DNA of 64,000 nt from NCBI RefSeq assembly GCF_021730395.1, contig NC_069371.1:53950001-54014000 (forward strand), written 5' to 3'. The translations under genes and the position numbers were made by a program. This DNA comes from Mercenaria mercenaria. Lineage: Eukaryota > Mollusca > Bivalvia > Venerida > Veneridae. The notes beneath the pieces were generated by a model. It was not told the origin of the DNA. It ran no database searches and worked only from the letters and a program-made list of their open reading frames with translations. Shown here piece by piece: positions 11,331 through 21,829 of the stretch; position 1 is the stretch's first letter; every line of letters starts with the position of its first letter.

Positions 11331-11934
11331 ATCCAAATGCATATAAATTAGAGCAACTTTTGAATACCAATAACAGAATAACAAGAATATTTGAATGTGT
11401 GCAATTTCATTAAAATAATATTGTTTCAATTAAGATAGGTTATATTCTGGCGGACATAGTAAAAAATAACGCTGGCGGACATAGTAAAAAAAACGAGCCT
11501 ATAAGAAATATCTGTTATGACCCTTCGATGCGCTTGTTTGGTATCAAACGTGAAATAATGACAAATTTTGACAGGCGTATGATGAATCATGACTTAATTA
11601 AAAGTTTGCTGTTATTTCTGCCTTCCAGATTGATTTTCTTTAAATGTCTCTTCTATATTGTAGCTTACAACTCCTAAATTAAAACAATAAAAGAATATAT
11701 TGTTACCTTACTATCGTTTTGTCTATCCAAATCACATAAGAATTTCTATTGTTTCAGTCATTTGTCACTAATTTGAGCAACAACTAGCAGTGTTGCAATC
11801 TTACAAAACACATCTCCTATTTTCACATAAATATTGAGGATTTATCTAATGAGCACATGTATCTGAAACACAATTTTAATACCAATTGTGTATTGCGATA
11901 ATGCTAAAATGTCTCAGCCGTGACGTGTCCTTAA
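11331..11934. other. Spacer with a 24-bp direct duplication
   Basis: The only structure I see is 'ctggcggacatagtaaaaaa' at 11448 repeated at 11472. The rest is AT-rich with no coding signal. Confidence 0.5.
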
Positions 11935-12480
11935 TTATTTACACTATCACAGTGGCGAAGCTGTTCGTGTCGTGTGCAAATGATAACATGGCGTCGATTT
12001 CTTCGATTCAAACCGTTTCGGAGGATTTGTCGGCAAGGTAAATCGGTTTTGTCTTCACTTTGTATCAAATGTAAATGTTCCTCCAAAGACAACTGAAGTT
12101 GCCCTTTCCATAAATGTGCCTATGTATTTTGTCAATGCTATGGTTTGTTAATGATGTCCTGACAAATGAAAAGAAAGTTATCAAAAATGCATCTTTACAG
12201 TTGATAGGAGTTACGAGAAATTTGATTTTCCATCTTTTTCTCAATAATCAGCTAATCTATCTATTAGAAATCTTATTTGCATATTGTATTTTCTAATCGT
12301 AAATGTCGATCAAGACAAAAAAGCGAAAGGTTCGACGTATTGTGGGAGATACTTAGAAATGATTGGTAGTACGGAGTTTTCTTAGTTAGATGTAAATGAT
12401 AGAATGTACGGAAAAATGTTCCTACGCCTTTATTCCGGCTGAATATTGTCTCTTTCAGATATTCATGATACTGCACCAAG
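11935..12480 (+). repeat. Inverted exon-like duplication, left arm
   Basis: This arm matches the reverse complement of 13770-14320 over ~550 bp. Shared words include 'cagtggcgaagct', 'atttcttcgattcaaac', 'aaatcggttttgtcttcact' followed by 'ttgt', 'agaaatcttattt', 'aaaaagcgaaaggttcgac' and 'tattgtgggaga'. An ATG at 11988 opens a 16-codon frame, MASISSIQTVSEDLSA, which ends in a good splice-donor-like AAG|GTAAAT (exon end 12037). In another frame Cys/Lys-rich sequence CIKCKCSSKD follows. It could be a duplicated 5' exon of a TRIM/B-box-like gene, which is a weak resemblance only, or a repeat. Confidence 0.65.
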
Positions 12481-12790
12481 TATTCAGTTGTCAATTTTTT
12501 AAAGAGTTTTTACAAAGCGTTCTAGATTTCTTCAACATTCATCGAAAATTGTAGTGCATTTTAGCGTTTTCTGATTGTCATCGCTTACTGATCTGCGATT
12601 TTAAAGTTACTTTTTTGTATTTCATTTCAGCAATACCTATCACAGAGTATTGTACATAATGAGACTAGAAATGTGTCACAGACACGGATGCCCCCGCAAC
12701 ATGAGAAAGGTCACAGGCATGATACTGCTCACAAACTAAAAGAAAGACCCTTGGCCTTATTTATTTACCAAAAAAAAATATTGTAGGAAA
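12481..12790. other. No recognised feature (310 bp)
   Basis: Part of the spacer between the two inverted arms. No motif seen. Confidence 0.4.
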
Positions 12791-12980
12791 TCCAGAAAAT
12801 TTAATATTGTATATGTAGTGAAAATTGGCTAAATTCAACCAAGGACTGTGACTTTGACCTTTGAGCTAGTAAAATGTTTTTTTTGCGCATGACATATTGT
12901 CTATCCATGCTTATCATTTGTGTCAAATTATTCTGAAATCGGACCATGAATGTCAAAGTTATGGCTCGGAAACGAACACC
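12791..12980 (+). repeat. Interspersed molluscan repeat fragment
   Basis: The stretch 'gactttgacctttgagctag', 'ttgcgcatgacatattgtct' and 'catgaatgtcaaagttatgg' is a phrase series I remember as a dispersed bivalve repeat. It leads straight into the CA array. Confidence 0.45.
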
Positions 12981-12991
12981 ACCATTTCCCG

Positions 12992-13026
<35 letters not shown>

Positions 13027-13064
13027 ACAGGGGTAACACTATATGCCCTCCCCGCCATTTCCCG

Positions 13065-13097
<33 letters not shown>

Positions 13098-13150
13098 ACA
13101 GGGGTAACACTATATGCCCTCCCCGCCCATTTTATGGCGGGGGGCATACA
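12981..13150. repeat. Duplicated (AC)n block with GC-rich hairpin
   Basis: A ~73-bp unit consisting of 'ccatttcccgaac', an (AC)n tract and 'gaacaggggtaacactatat' 'gccctccccgcc' occurs twice (about 12982 and 13055). A third 'cccgccc' start continues into 'attttatggcgggg', which can pair back with 'cccgcc'. Open frames on both strands (121, 96 and 89 codons) are HTHT/VCVC artefacts. Confidence 0.9.
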
Positions 13151-13769
13151 AACGAGCCCAACAGCAACTGATCCACCATCACAATCAGTGAGATTCCGAC
13201 AGCTTCCATATCCCTCTGCCAGATACATGGCAAAGCACCAAAAGAGGTCAGCAAATAAATAAGCAGGAATTATACCATGTCGAACCTGTTTGCGGGAGGA
13301 TTATAGCTGTGGGTTTTGAGTTACACATACAGCGCACCAGCTAATGGGACGATTGTTTTAGCATGTTTCGGTTTTAAATTTTCAAGAATATAGTATTTAT
13401 GTGCTAACAAAAAGGCATTATCTGATTCATTAAATATCGCTTACCTTGCTTAATACATGTATTTAAATTTACCTGACAAGTTCGAGTCATTCTTCAGTTA
13501 AACTGAATTGATAAAACAATAAAACACATCTGAATAACTATGTAAAGATCATGACTTTCTTGTACAAACGTACCTTGTGCCTCCCTTTTTATTTCTGTAA
13601 TGTACATGCATAAACAAATGTGCAAAACATTTTCTTTTTGATGTACCGTCTCATGCGTTATCTTGAAATTGTATGTCCGATTTATAAAATAGGCGTGTCG
13701 TTAATCAAAGGAACCTTCAGTATTCATATAAATTACAAGCTATGCCTTTATATAATGCTATACAAGAAA
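13151..13769. other. No recognised feature (619 bp)
   Basis: AT-rich spacer. A 65-codon frame at 13620-13817 carries no recognisable motif. Confidence 0.4.
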
Positions 13770-14320
13770 CAAGTATGTACGCAAGTGCAGAGCCAGACGG
13801 TTATTCAGTCAAAATAAAGGCTTCGGATCATTTTCCCGTAGTTCCTATCATATTTATCAGTCTGAGAAAACTCGGTATCCCCTATCACTTTCTAATTTCT
13901 CCCACAATATGTCGAATCTTTCGCTTTTTTGACTTGGTAGACCTTCGCAATCAGAAAATATAATGTACAAATAAGATTTCTAGTAGAATGATAAGCTGAT
14001 TATCGGGGAAAAGTTCCTGTCAGTCCTATCCACCGTTAAAATACATTTTTTGATCATCTGTCTTCATTTGTTAGGGCATCATGAACAAACGATGGCATTG
14101 ATAATATACATATGCACATACATATAAAGAGCAAGTTGTGCTGTCTTTGGTGGAACATTTACATTTGACACAAAGTGAAGACAAAACCGATTTATCCTGC
14201 TGACAAAAGTCTCCGAAACAGTTTGAATCGAAGAAATAGACGCCATATTTTCCCGTACTTTTGATCATTTTGTTCGCACACGACACAAAATAGCTTCGCC
14301 ACAGTGACTATTACTGCTGT
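13770..14320 (-). repeat. Inverted exon-like duplication, right arm
   Basis: Reverse complement of 11935-12480. A 71-codon minus frame (14071-14286) contains FGDFCQQDKSVLSSLCVKCK followed by CSTKD. The same residues occur in the left arm in a different frame relation. The splice-donor-like GT of the left arm is changed to GA here. No expressed gene can be asserted. Confidence 0.65.
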
Positions 14321-14604
14321 CTACACTAAACATACTTTAACATTTATTCTTCTACTTATCACGTTTTAATAATGACGTAGTTACTCCTACCTACATTAAA
14401 GACACTTCACTAGTTGGTGTCATTACTTCTATCTCCGCTTATCGCGTACTAATAATTAGACGTCAACGCTGTAAAAAATATTGTAAACAAACTATGTAAG
14501 AAAAATGGCTTATAGGGATGACTTATTTTATGATCTGATATTTTATAGTTGTCATCCCTCTAAGCCTTACCCGTATCAGCATTTTACTGTTAGGAAACGA
14601 AGAC

Positions 14605-14610
<6 letters not shown>
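14321..14610. other. No recognised feature (290 bp)
   Basis: AT-rich flank of the inverted arm. Nothing identified. Confidence 0.4.

Positions 14611-14651
<41 letters not shown>
14609..14651. repeat. Poly(A) tract of about 43 bases
   Basis: An uninterrupted A run followed by 'caagaaacaaaaacacacac'. It may be the tail of an otherwise unrecognised retroposed copy on the plus strand, or a simple-sequence expansion. Confidence 0.9.
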
Positions 14652-14652
<1 letters not shown>

Positions 14653-14855
14653 AAGAAACAAAAACACACACACAAAATACTGGTCAAACTGACTTGCTTG
14701 CTCCAATAAATTAAACATTAATATTCATGTAGAAACTTCCAATGGGCTGAATATAACACATACTTTTAAATAAGAGACTTAAATCTTCGAAAATATGATG
14801 TGACAGGTGCGAGGAGATACCCTGACACCGGTTTTCAATACACAGTAGACGGCCG

Positions 14856-17226
14856 ATGACACTAAATTGCAGAAACAAAACACAATTTTTTTTTAAAAAA
14901 TATCAAGGCCGTCGTGTACTAGTTTTTTCGCATAAAATTTCATCTTTTGCTTTTATTGATTTACATGATTTTGCTTGTACAGTAGAAACGCATACTGATG
15001 ACTCTGATATTGTTGATATTGAGAATTTTGTATATTTTTCTAAGAATCGAAGTCAACCTTATTTAAGGAAATCAGGAGGTATTGGTTTCTATGCTAAGGA
15101 AAAATACAGTCAACATGTAAGCCCCATTTCTAATAATACAGATTATATTTTCTGGATTTCCTTAGATAAACGTATGTTTAATCTTGATGAGAATGTCATT
15201 TTAGGCATTATCTACTTGCCTCCAGAAGGTTCACGTTTTTACAATGATACTGATTACAATATTTTTGAAAATGAAATTATTTCCAAATTCAATTTAAATA
15301 AGTACGTTCTCTTACACGGCTACTAAACGCTAGCGCCACCACCAAATTGTGGTGATAAGGTAAAGAGCTATCGACATTTCCGTGGTGCAGCTATCGCCCG
15401 TTTCTACTTGTAAACACGTGAGTAAAATTTATATTTTATCTTATGTTTTCATTGATAGAACTTGTTTCGAAAATCGGAGAATGTAGTTCCGTGTAACAAC
15501 ACTTTTACTACAGGTTGGCTGTAATTTCATTAAAATAATATGCAAATTGTGGTGCCAGGAGCTTTTCTCCCGAATTTGACAGTGGCATATTTTCATATCG
15601 ACCAGTATTCGAACACTATTCTGATGATTAGACACACTGTAAGAACATACCTGCGCATGCAAATGGTATAGAAATGAATTACACGTATTCCCATACATCA
15701 AAGAATTATGAAAAACACAGTAAAAAGTTAAAACACGACTATTTTTGAAAGTGGTGGCGCTATCACACAAGTGGTGGCGCTGTTGTATATGATTAGCGGC
15801 TGATATATTCAATTTTAATATATGAAAATGTCTGTCTGCAAGCCATACCCAAATTACGTTACTCAACAAAATACATGTAGTAACCTCTACATGATCGCAA
15901 AATAATCTACATGTATATGGATTCAGATTGTACATCTAAGCTCTATTGATTAATCATATTTAATCGATTGGAATTGAAAATGTACTGTACTCACTTTTCA
16001 GAAAGAATTGTGAAAGTAAGGTCTTTTGTTTACAATGACATGCAAACGACGTATAAAAACAAAGGGAAGTAACTTTCATAATCTTAATATAACAAATAAA
16101 TTCTACACCATCTTCAAATTATTTCCTGGACACAAATCTTTGTTTGAAATAAAAGTATTGCTACTATTTTTCTTGACCTGAATTTAAAGTAAACTTACGT
16201 TTGTATTTAAGTAGAATATTTAAAGGTTAGAAATAATTCTACATTAACATTTTAAACAAAGGAAAATATTTACAAGAGTCCCAAGGGTCTGTGAGTATTT
16301 TGTCCTTTTTTTCTTGGATAGAGAATGTTTCATAAAGGTAAATAAACTATGATCGTGTTTTTCTTTCTTTAATAACATAATTCCTTGCAGGAAAATTATC
16401 AATTAGAGAATGTTGGTGTTTGTTTTGTTCCCGATGCGTCAGCAGTTCGTATTATTGAATGCCGTAACAGCGCCACCACTACTGTATAGCGCCATCACTA
16501 GAGTTATAGCGCCACCACTTTTAAAAATCCTGGTATATTTCTTCTAACCCGAGATTCTATTATTCATGGTGTGTGCGTATATAGTTATTTATCATTTCTA
16601 CACCATTTGCATGCGCAGGTATTTTCTTACAGTGTGTCTATTCATCGGAATAGTGTTCGAATACTGGCCGATATGAAAATGTGCCACTGTCAGATTCAGG
16701 AGAAAAGCTCCTGACACCACAATTTGCATATTATTTTAATGAAATCACAGCCAACCTGAAGTAAAAGTGTTGATACACGGAACTACATTCTCCGATTTTT
16801 GAAAGAAGTTCTATCAATAAAAATATAAGATAAAATATAAATTTTACTTACGTGTTTACATGTAGAAACGGGCGATAGCTGCACCACGGAAATGTCGATA
16901 GCTCTTTTCCTTATCACCACAATTTGGTGGTGGCGCTAGCGTTTAGTAGCCGTGTCTTAGCAGGCGACTTTAACTCAAGAGTATCGGAACTATCAGACTT
17001 TATTTCGTCTGACCTTTTTTTGAATGAGAATTTTAATATTGATAATGAATCGTTGTCTTTTTTTGACAAATATACTATTCTTGAAGAAATGTCAATTCCT
17101 TTAAAACGGAATTCAAACGATAAGCGTACAAATTCTCACGGAATTCAGCTTATTTATCTTTGTAGAAGTAATAATATTTTTTATTGTCAATGGAAGGTAT
17201 GGAAGAGATATTCCAGCTAGAATGAC
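14856..17226 (+). pseudogene. LINE endonuclease domain, interrupted
   Basis: This would encode the apurinic-type endonuclease that nicks target DNA for target-primed reverse transcription. Visible motifs are CTVETHTDDSDI (the QETH-like glutamate block), RKSGGIGFYAKE, ILGIIYLPPEGSRF, and after the insertion AGDFNSRVSELSDF (the GDFN block). Reading 14856-15314 and then 16960 onward keeps the frame exactly (K-Y-V-L-L-A-G-D-F-N), so the 1640-bp insertion plus its 5-bp duplication is the only disruption there. One extra T in the T run at about 17177 shifts the frame before GRYGRDIPARMTY. The N-terminal ~20 residues before KISSFAFI look unusual (FFFKKYQGRR) and may hold another small change. Confidence 0.88.
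15315..16954. mobile_element. 1640-bp palindromic non-autonomous DNA transposon, CACGG family, copy 1
   Basis: Ends are CACGGCTACTAAACGCTAGC and its reverse complement. Inverted arms extend ~370 bp (15315-15685 against 16590-16954) at about 95% identity by eye. TCTTA flanks both sides (15310-15314 and 16955-16959), and removing the element with one TCTTA restores the LINE frame. Copies of the motif GCGCCACCAC (or its complement) occur near both ends and internally at about 15331, 15753, 15772, 16468, 16488, 16509 and 16930. No transposase is seen; the 164-codon minus frame at 15441-15935 has no motif. Five-bp duplication with CAC ends recalls Transib, but the CACWATG heptamer is absent. Confidence 0.93.
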
Positions 17227-17229
17227 TTA

Positions 17230-17892
17230 TACCGTGTTCAGACTACGTTTTTAATCCTATATTAACTTGGGTTTATTTTTTAAACTCGTTTGCGTCCACA
17301 CTATATGTGGTTTAAACCGTGAATTATGTAAAGGTCAAGTGGTTTCTGTAATGTAGCATTAAAACTACCTCGGGAGGTGGTTTTAATACCATATTAAAAA
17401 GTAATACTACATTATTTTACAAGTGTGAACGTTAATGTGAGTTATAACTGGTTTACAATCCCAAATCCACAGATCTTACCTTTTGGCAGAAGAATACCAT
17501 GTGTTTCTCTTTTGTATCAAACAATTGATGCTATGGTTGGCAAAAGTAATTGGAGTGTTGATGAAACACAAACATTAAATTGCGATATGGAGTCATGCTG
17601 ATGCTCAAAATGGACTATAGATGGAATGAACAGAAATTCTTAGATGAACAGAGAAGTTTAAACATTGATGACTCCTTCTTGTTTCTGTTAGCCTCCTTCT
17701 TTGTTACCTTTTTTGCTTATTGCAAAATATTTGTTAACTTCCAACATTGCATGTATATATTTAAACCACATTTCTTTGCCTAGTGTGGACGCAATCTAGA
17801 TTATATTTTGATGGGATTTAAATGTCAAATACCAATTATAGCCAATTAGTGCCTGGTAAAAATAAAACCTATCTGCTAGTGTGAACACGGTA
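17230..17892 (+). mobile_element. 663-bp PIF/Harbinger-like deletion derivative
   Basis: Ends are TACCGTGTTCAGACTA on the left and TACCGTGTTCACACTA when the right end is reverse-complemented. TTA occurs at 17227-17229 and 17893-17895, the 3-bp TWA duplication typical of PIF/Harbinger. Internally (17548-17680) fragments NWSVDETQTL and IWSHADAQNGL resemble a Myb/SANT-like trihelix domain, normally encoded by the second Harbinger gene or by host MSANTD relatives. The fragments lie in shifted frames with stops, so nothing functional remains. Insertion plus TTA is 666 bp and leaves the LINE frame unchanged. Confidence 0.8.
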
Positions 17893-17895
17893 TTA

Positions 17896-20587
17896 TAGGG
17901 ATAAATCTATTATTGATCTACGCATGTCAATATTTAATGATTTTCAAGTAATTGAAACCGACACATTGTTCTCAGATGGCCATAGTGCTCGTTATTGGAC
18001 ACTAAACTGTGTTAAAAATGGTTTAAATCAAGATCCAAAGGAAACGAGTAACTTGATAACCAACTCTAAGCCGAAATGGTGCGATTTTCAAGCAAATATC
18101 GACTCAAACCATGTACAATATATCAATCGAATTTGTGATATTACCAATGTACAAAATGTTAATACTTGTATTGAACATATTACCGAAGAAATTCAAAAGT
18201 TATTTGAAAATGCTTCTACCCAAACTTTTCCCGGACAGAACCGCATAAAATTCAAAAATGTAAATGATAAACCATGGTTTGGGCCGAAATGTTACCAAGC
18301 ACGTAACAATTATCATGAAGCCAAATCACTATATAATACTTGTAAATCACAAGATAATAAATTCCGAATGAAAAATGCTAGTAAAGAGTATAAACGTGTA
18401 ATGAATTATTACATTAATAAATATAAGCATGACAATACCAAGAAATTACGTAAAATGCAATCAAAAAATCCTAAACAATACTGGAATTTCTTGAAAAGGC
18501 TTAAACCAAAATCGAATACGAAGCCATCTCCGTCAATTAATGAGTTTTATGAACACTTTAAGAAAATTAATAGTAATCCAAATGATGACCAAGATATAAC
18601 TTTTGATCAAACGTTTATTAATAATTCAAACCTATTCATTAATAAAGAAATAACCCATGATGAAATTTTAAAATATATAAATAAACTCAACAACGGTAAA
18701 GCTTCAAGTCCATCAGATAAGATACTAAACGAATATATCAAGTATACAAAACACATGCTTTTACCTATCTATAAACAGTTATTTAATATTATACTAGATT
18801 CTGGCCATATTCCTAAAGTTTGGTTAGAAGGGTGGATAATTCCAATCTATAAAAACAAAGGTTGTCCTAAAAGTACTAATTCATATAGACCAATCACAAT
18901 ACTATCATGTCTTGGGAAATTATTTACAGCTGTTTTAAACACTAGGTTAACCAACTATATGGATGAATTCCAATTACTGAATGAAAGTCAAGCAGGCTTT
19001 AGAAGTGGCTACTCATGTTCGGATCATTTATTTACCTTGCATTCATTAATAGAAATATTAAAAAAGCGTAAACAAAAACTTTTCTGTGGATTCATAGATT
19101 TTTCACAATGCTTTGATAAAATCTGGAGATTCGGATTATGGCATAAATTACTCCAACACTTTGTTAATGGTAAACTTTTCCAAGTCATACTTAACATGTA
19201 CAATAATACATAGTACAATAATTGTGTGGTGCACCTAGGTGATAGCTCACCATTTTTCATTTCAGAAATCGGGGTACGTCAAGGGGAGAACTTGAGTCCG
19301 ATTTTGTTCTCCACATATCTAAATGATCTCCAAATATACCTAGAATCAAACGGTATCAATGGTGTAGAATTGAAAGACGTTATGAATAATGAAACGTGGC
19401 TAAAATTACTAGTACTTCTCTACGCTGATGACACTATAATATTGTCTAACTCTACAGAAGATTTTCAAAATTGTTTAACATCATTCAACTCATATTGCTC
19501 TGAATGGAAACTCAAAGTAAATGTTGATAAAACCAAAATAGTTATCTTTGGCAGTAGGATCGCGAGAGATAGATTTAATTTTACTTTGGGTGACGAACCG
19601 ATCGCTATCGTTGATTCTTATCATTATCTTGGTATGACATTTACCAGCAATGGGTCTTTTCTATATTGTCGTAAACATGTTACACAACAAGCCAATAAGG
19701 CACTCCACTTGTTATATTCTAGATGTAGAAATGCAGACTTGCCTATTGATCTCACATTGAAACTGTTTGATCACACAGTACTGCCTATTCTTACCTATGG
19801 GTCAGAAATTTTTGGATTTGAAAATTTAGACCTTTTGGAAAAGGTCCATAATACATTTTTAAGGAGAATTACTTATGCCAGAAAGAGCACTCCAAATTAT
19901 ATGTTGCTGGGTGAACTTGGAAGATATCCAGTTTCTGTCAGAATCAAAACCAGAATGATTTCTTTCTGGGTCAGGTTATTATTAGGAAAACAGAGTAAAA
20001 TTTCCTATATCCTATATCAATATATGTTTAATATTTATGACCAAAATTTTAAATGGATAAACAGAATTAAAGACATATTAAATTCGGTAGGCAGACCTGA
20101 CTTACGGGTGAATCAAAATAGCTCTTTAAATAAAAGTACTCACTTACGTATTAAGATTAATTTAATTGATCAATATAAACAACAATGGCATGATCAGATG
20201 CAACTTTCGAATAAAGGAAAAGTTTATAATAGTTTTAAAAAATCCCTTTGCTATGAAAAATATTTTAATATTCTACAACGAAATGACTATCTGACACTTT
20301 GTAAGTTCAGAACTTGTATTACACGAATTCCGTCAGAAACAGGTCGTTATGATGGCACCGCTTTTCTTGACAGGATCTGCCCACTTTGTCAAACGGACTC
20401 TCCCGGAACAGAGAGCCATTACATTTTCAAATGTAGTTACTTTGTTAACCAAAGGAATGAACTCCTTTATAATCATAACTTGACAATCGAAAACGATATT
20501 GCATTTGCAAAGATTATGAACTCGATAAATGAGAGAGATCTAGTAAACTTATGCAAATTCATTAGTGCAGTTTTGGCAAAATTCTAG
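17896..20587 (+). pseudogene. LINE reverse transcriptase with C-terminal zinc knuckle, one internal stop
   Basis: Single frame (mod 2) from RDKSIIDL to the stop at 20587, broken only by a TAG at 19211-19213. It opens with the end of the endonuclease region (FQVIETDTLFSDGHSARYW). RT blocks follow: GWIIPIYKNKG, YRPITILSCLGKLF, QAGFRSGYSCSDHLFTLHSL, FIDFSQCFDKIW, GVRQGENLSPILFSTYLNDL and LLYADDTIIL, with the catalytic YADD at 19421-19432. The thumb region carries YHYLGMTFTSNGSF. Near the C terminus CPLCQTDSPGTESHYIFKC is a CCHC-type knuckle. About 890 codons remain. With so few lesions the copy is fairly young, but it has outlived two later insertions. Confidence 0.93.
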
Positions 20588-21290
20588 TGTATTTTACAAC
20601 AATTAAAATAAACATTAAATCTGCAATTACACTTACCGAAACAGCACGTGTAATAATCCAATAAAAATACAAATCCACAAGACAATGATTCATCATGCTC
20701 GTCTTTTATATCATTATGGTATTTTATTAGAATCACATAATCAATGACCATTAATCAATTATCGTCAATTCATTTTATGCAGTAATAGCATAACATCTCT
20801 TAACAACCTTATTGACTTAGCACTACTTTATATTATGAGAAAAAATGGTCCTAAATGTAAACATACATATATATGTATATTTTTATTCAAGTCAACTCAT
20901 GCATGTAATTTGATTAAGATCATCTTGTTTGACAAATGACCACCTCAAACGTATTTTAGAATGTTGAAACTTCAATATGCTTGCTGCAATAAACACCAAT
21001 CTTTTTTTCTTTCTTGCTTTATAGTTGATAATGACGCCTTAATATTTAACTTTAATACATGGAATATTTGATCAGAAAATATATGAATTTCCCCACCATC
21101 TGTTTCAAATTTTGATCATATATGACATCATTAACGCTTGAATTTGATATTGTTTAAACTTGTGCATCTATCTTTATGTTTACTGGATATGTACTGTTAT
21201 GAATAATCTTATTAGAAAATCCCCATATTGTATATGTAAATGTATACTTGGGTAGTAATAAAGAAATCTGTCTGTCTTTCTGTCTGTCTG
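20588..21290 (+). other. LINE 3' untranslated region and simple-repeat tail
   Basis: AT-rich, without coding signal, ending near 21290 in a (CTGT)-type tail after 'agtaataaagaaa'. The exact end of the element cannot be fixed because no target duplication could be matched to the unknown 5' end. Confidence 0.6.
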
Positions 21291-21829
21291 CTTAGATTAA
21301 AAGTGCCGAAATATTGCCTTGTTAATTATCCACAACAAGCGGTATCTGTCATGATTGCCCGCGGATGTGAAAACAACTTCAGCACACTTCGTGTCAAACA
21401 TATCGACACTGCTTGATTGGATAAATCATGATTGAACGATTATCTGATACATCTTTAGTCCGGTGTAACAGCCCAGTTTTTCCCCCAGTCAGTTCTTTCC
21501 CTAGGGAAAAAACTGACTAGTCAATTCTTTCCCCCGGGGAAAAAAACTGACTAGTCAGTTTCTTCCCCCCCCCCCCCTAGTCTGACTAGTTAGTCAGGTT
21601 TTTCCCCAGGGAAAAAGGATAATCTTTCGGTATTGTTATTTGGGATACAAGTGTCTATTCATTTTCCATTTAAATTTCAGATGCAACAGGTATTGTTTTT
21701 CATTTGAATAAACCTGTATGTTTCTTTTTTGTAACTTTAATCAATGTTTTTTTTGTCAAATCAAATTTTTTAACTTCTGTTTGATTGCCATTACTATTTA
21801 ATATCTGTCAGGTGCGGGTAAGAAATTGA

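Larger units (their letters stand above)
14856..21290 (+). mobile_element. APE-type LINE, nearly complete, carrying two nested DNA transposons
   Basis: Order: endonuclease domain (14856-15314, resumed at 16960), RT (about 17896-19900), C-terminal cysteine/histidine knuckle, stop at 20587, then a ~650-bp 3' region ending in 'taataaagaaatctgtctgt' 'ctttctgtctgtctg', a simple-repeat tail like those of CR1/L2/Jockey-type LINEs. The 5' boundary is not visible, so the copy may be 5'-truncated. Two DNA transposons (15315-16954 and 17230-17892) interrupt the frame. Clade is uncertain: no RNase H is seen, so Jockey/CR1/L2-like is favoured over I or R1. Confidence 0.92.

Noticed and set aside
12801-13262. 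Frames rich in HTHT and VCVC
   Set aside because: These are translations of the (AC)n microsatellite blocks.
15441-15935. 164-codon minus frame inside the CACGG element
   Set aside because: It lies largely in the inverted arm and the adjacent interior, shows no transposase motif, and overlaps subterminal motif copies.
15315-16954. Firm assignment to Transib
   Set aside because: The 5-bp duplication and CAC start fit, but the CACWATG heptamer and any transposase are missing, so only a possible relationship is stated.
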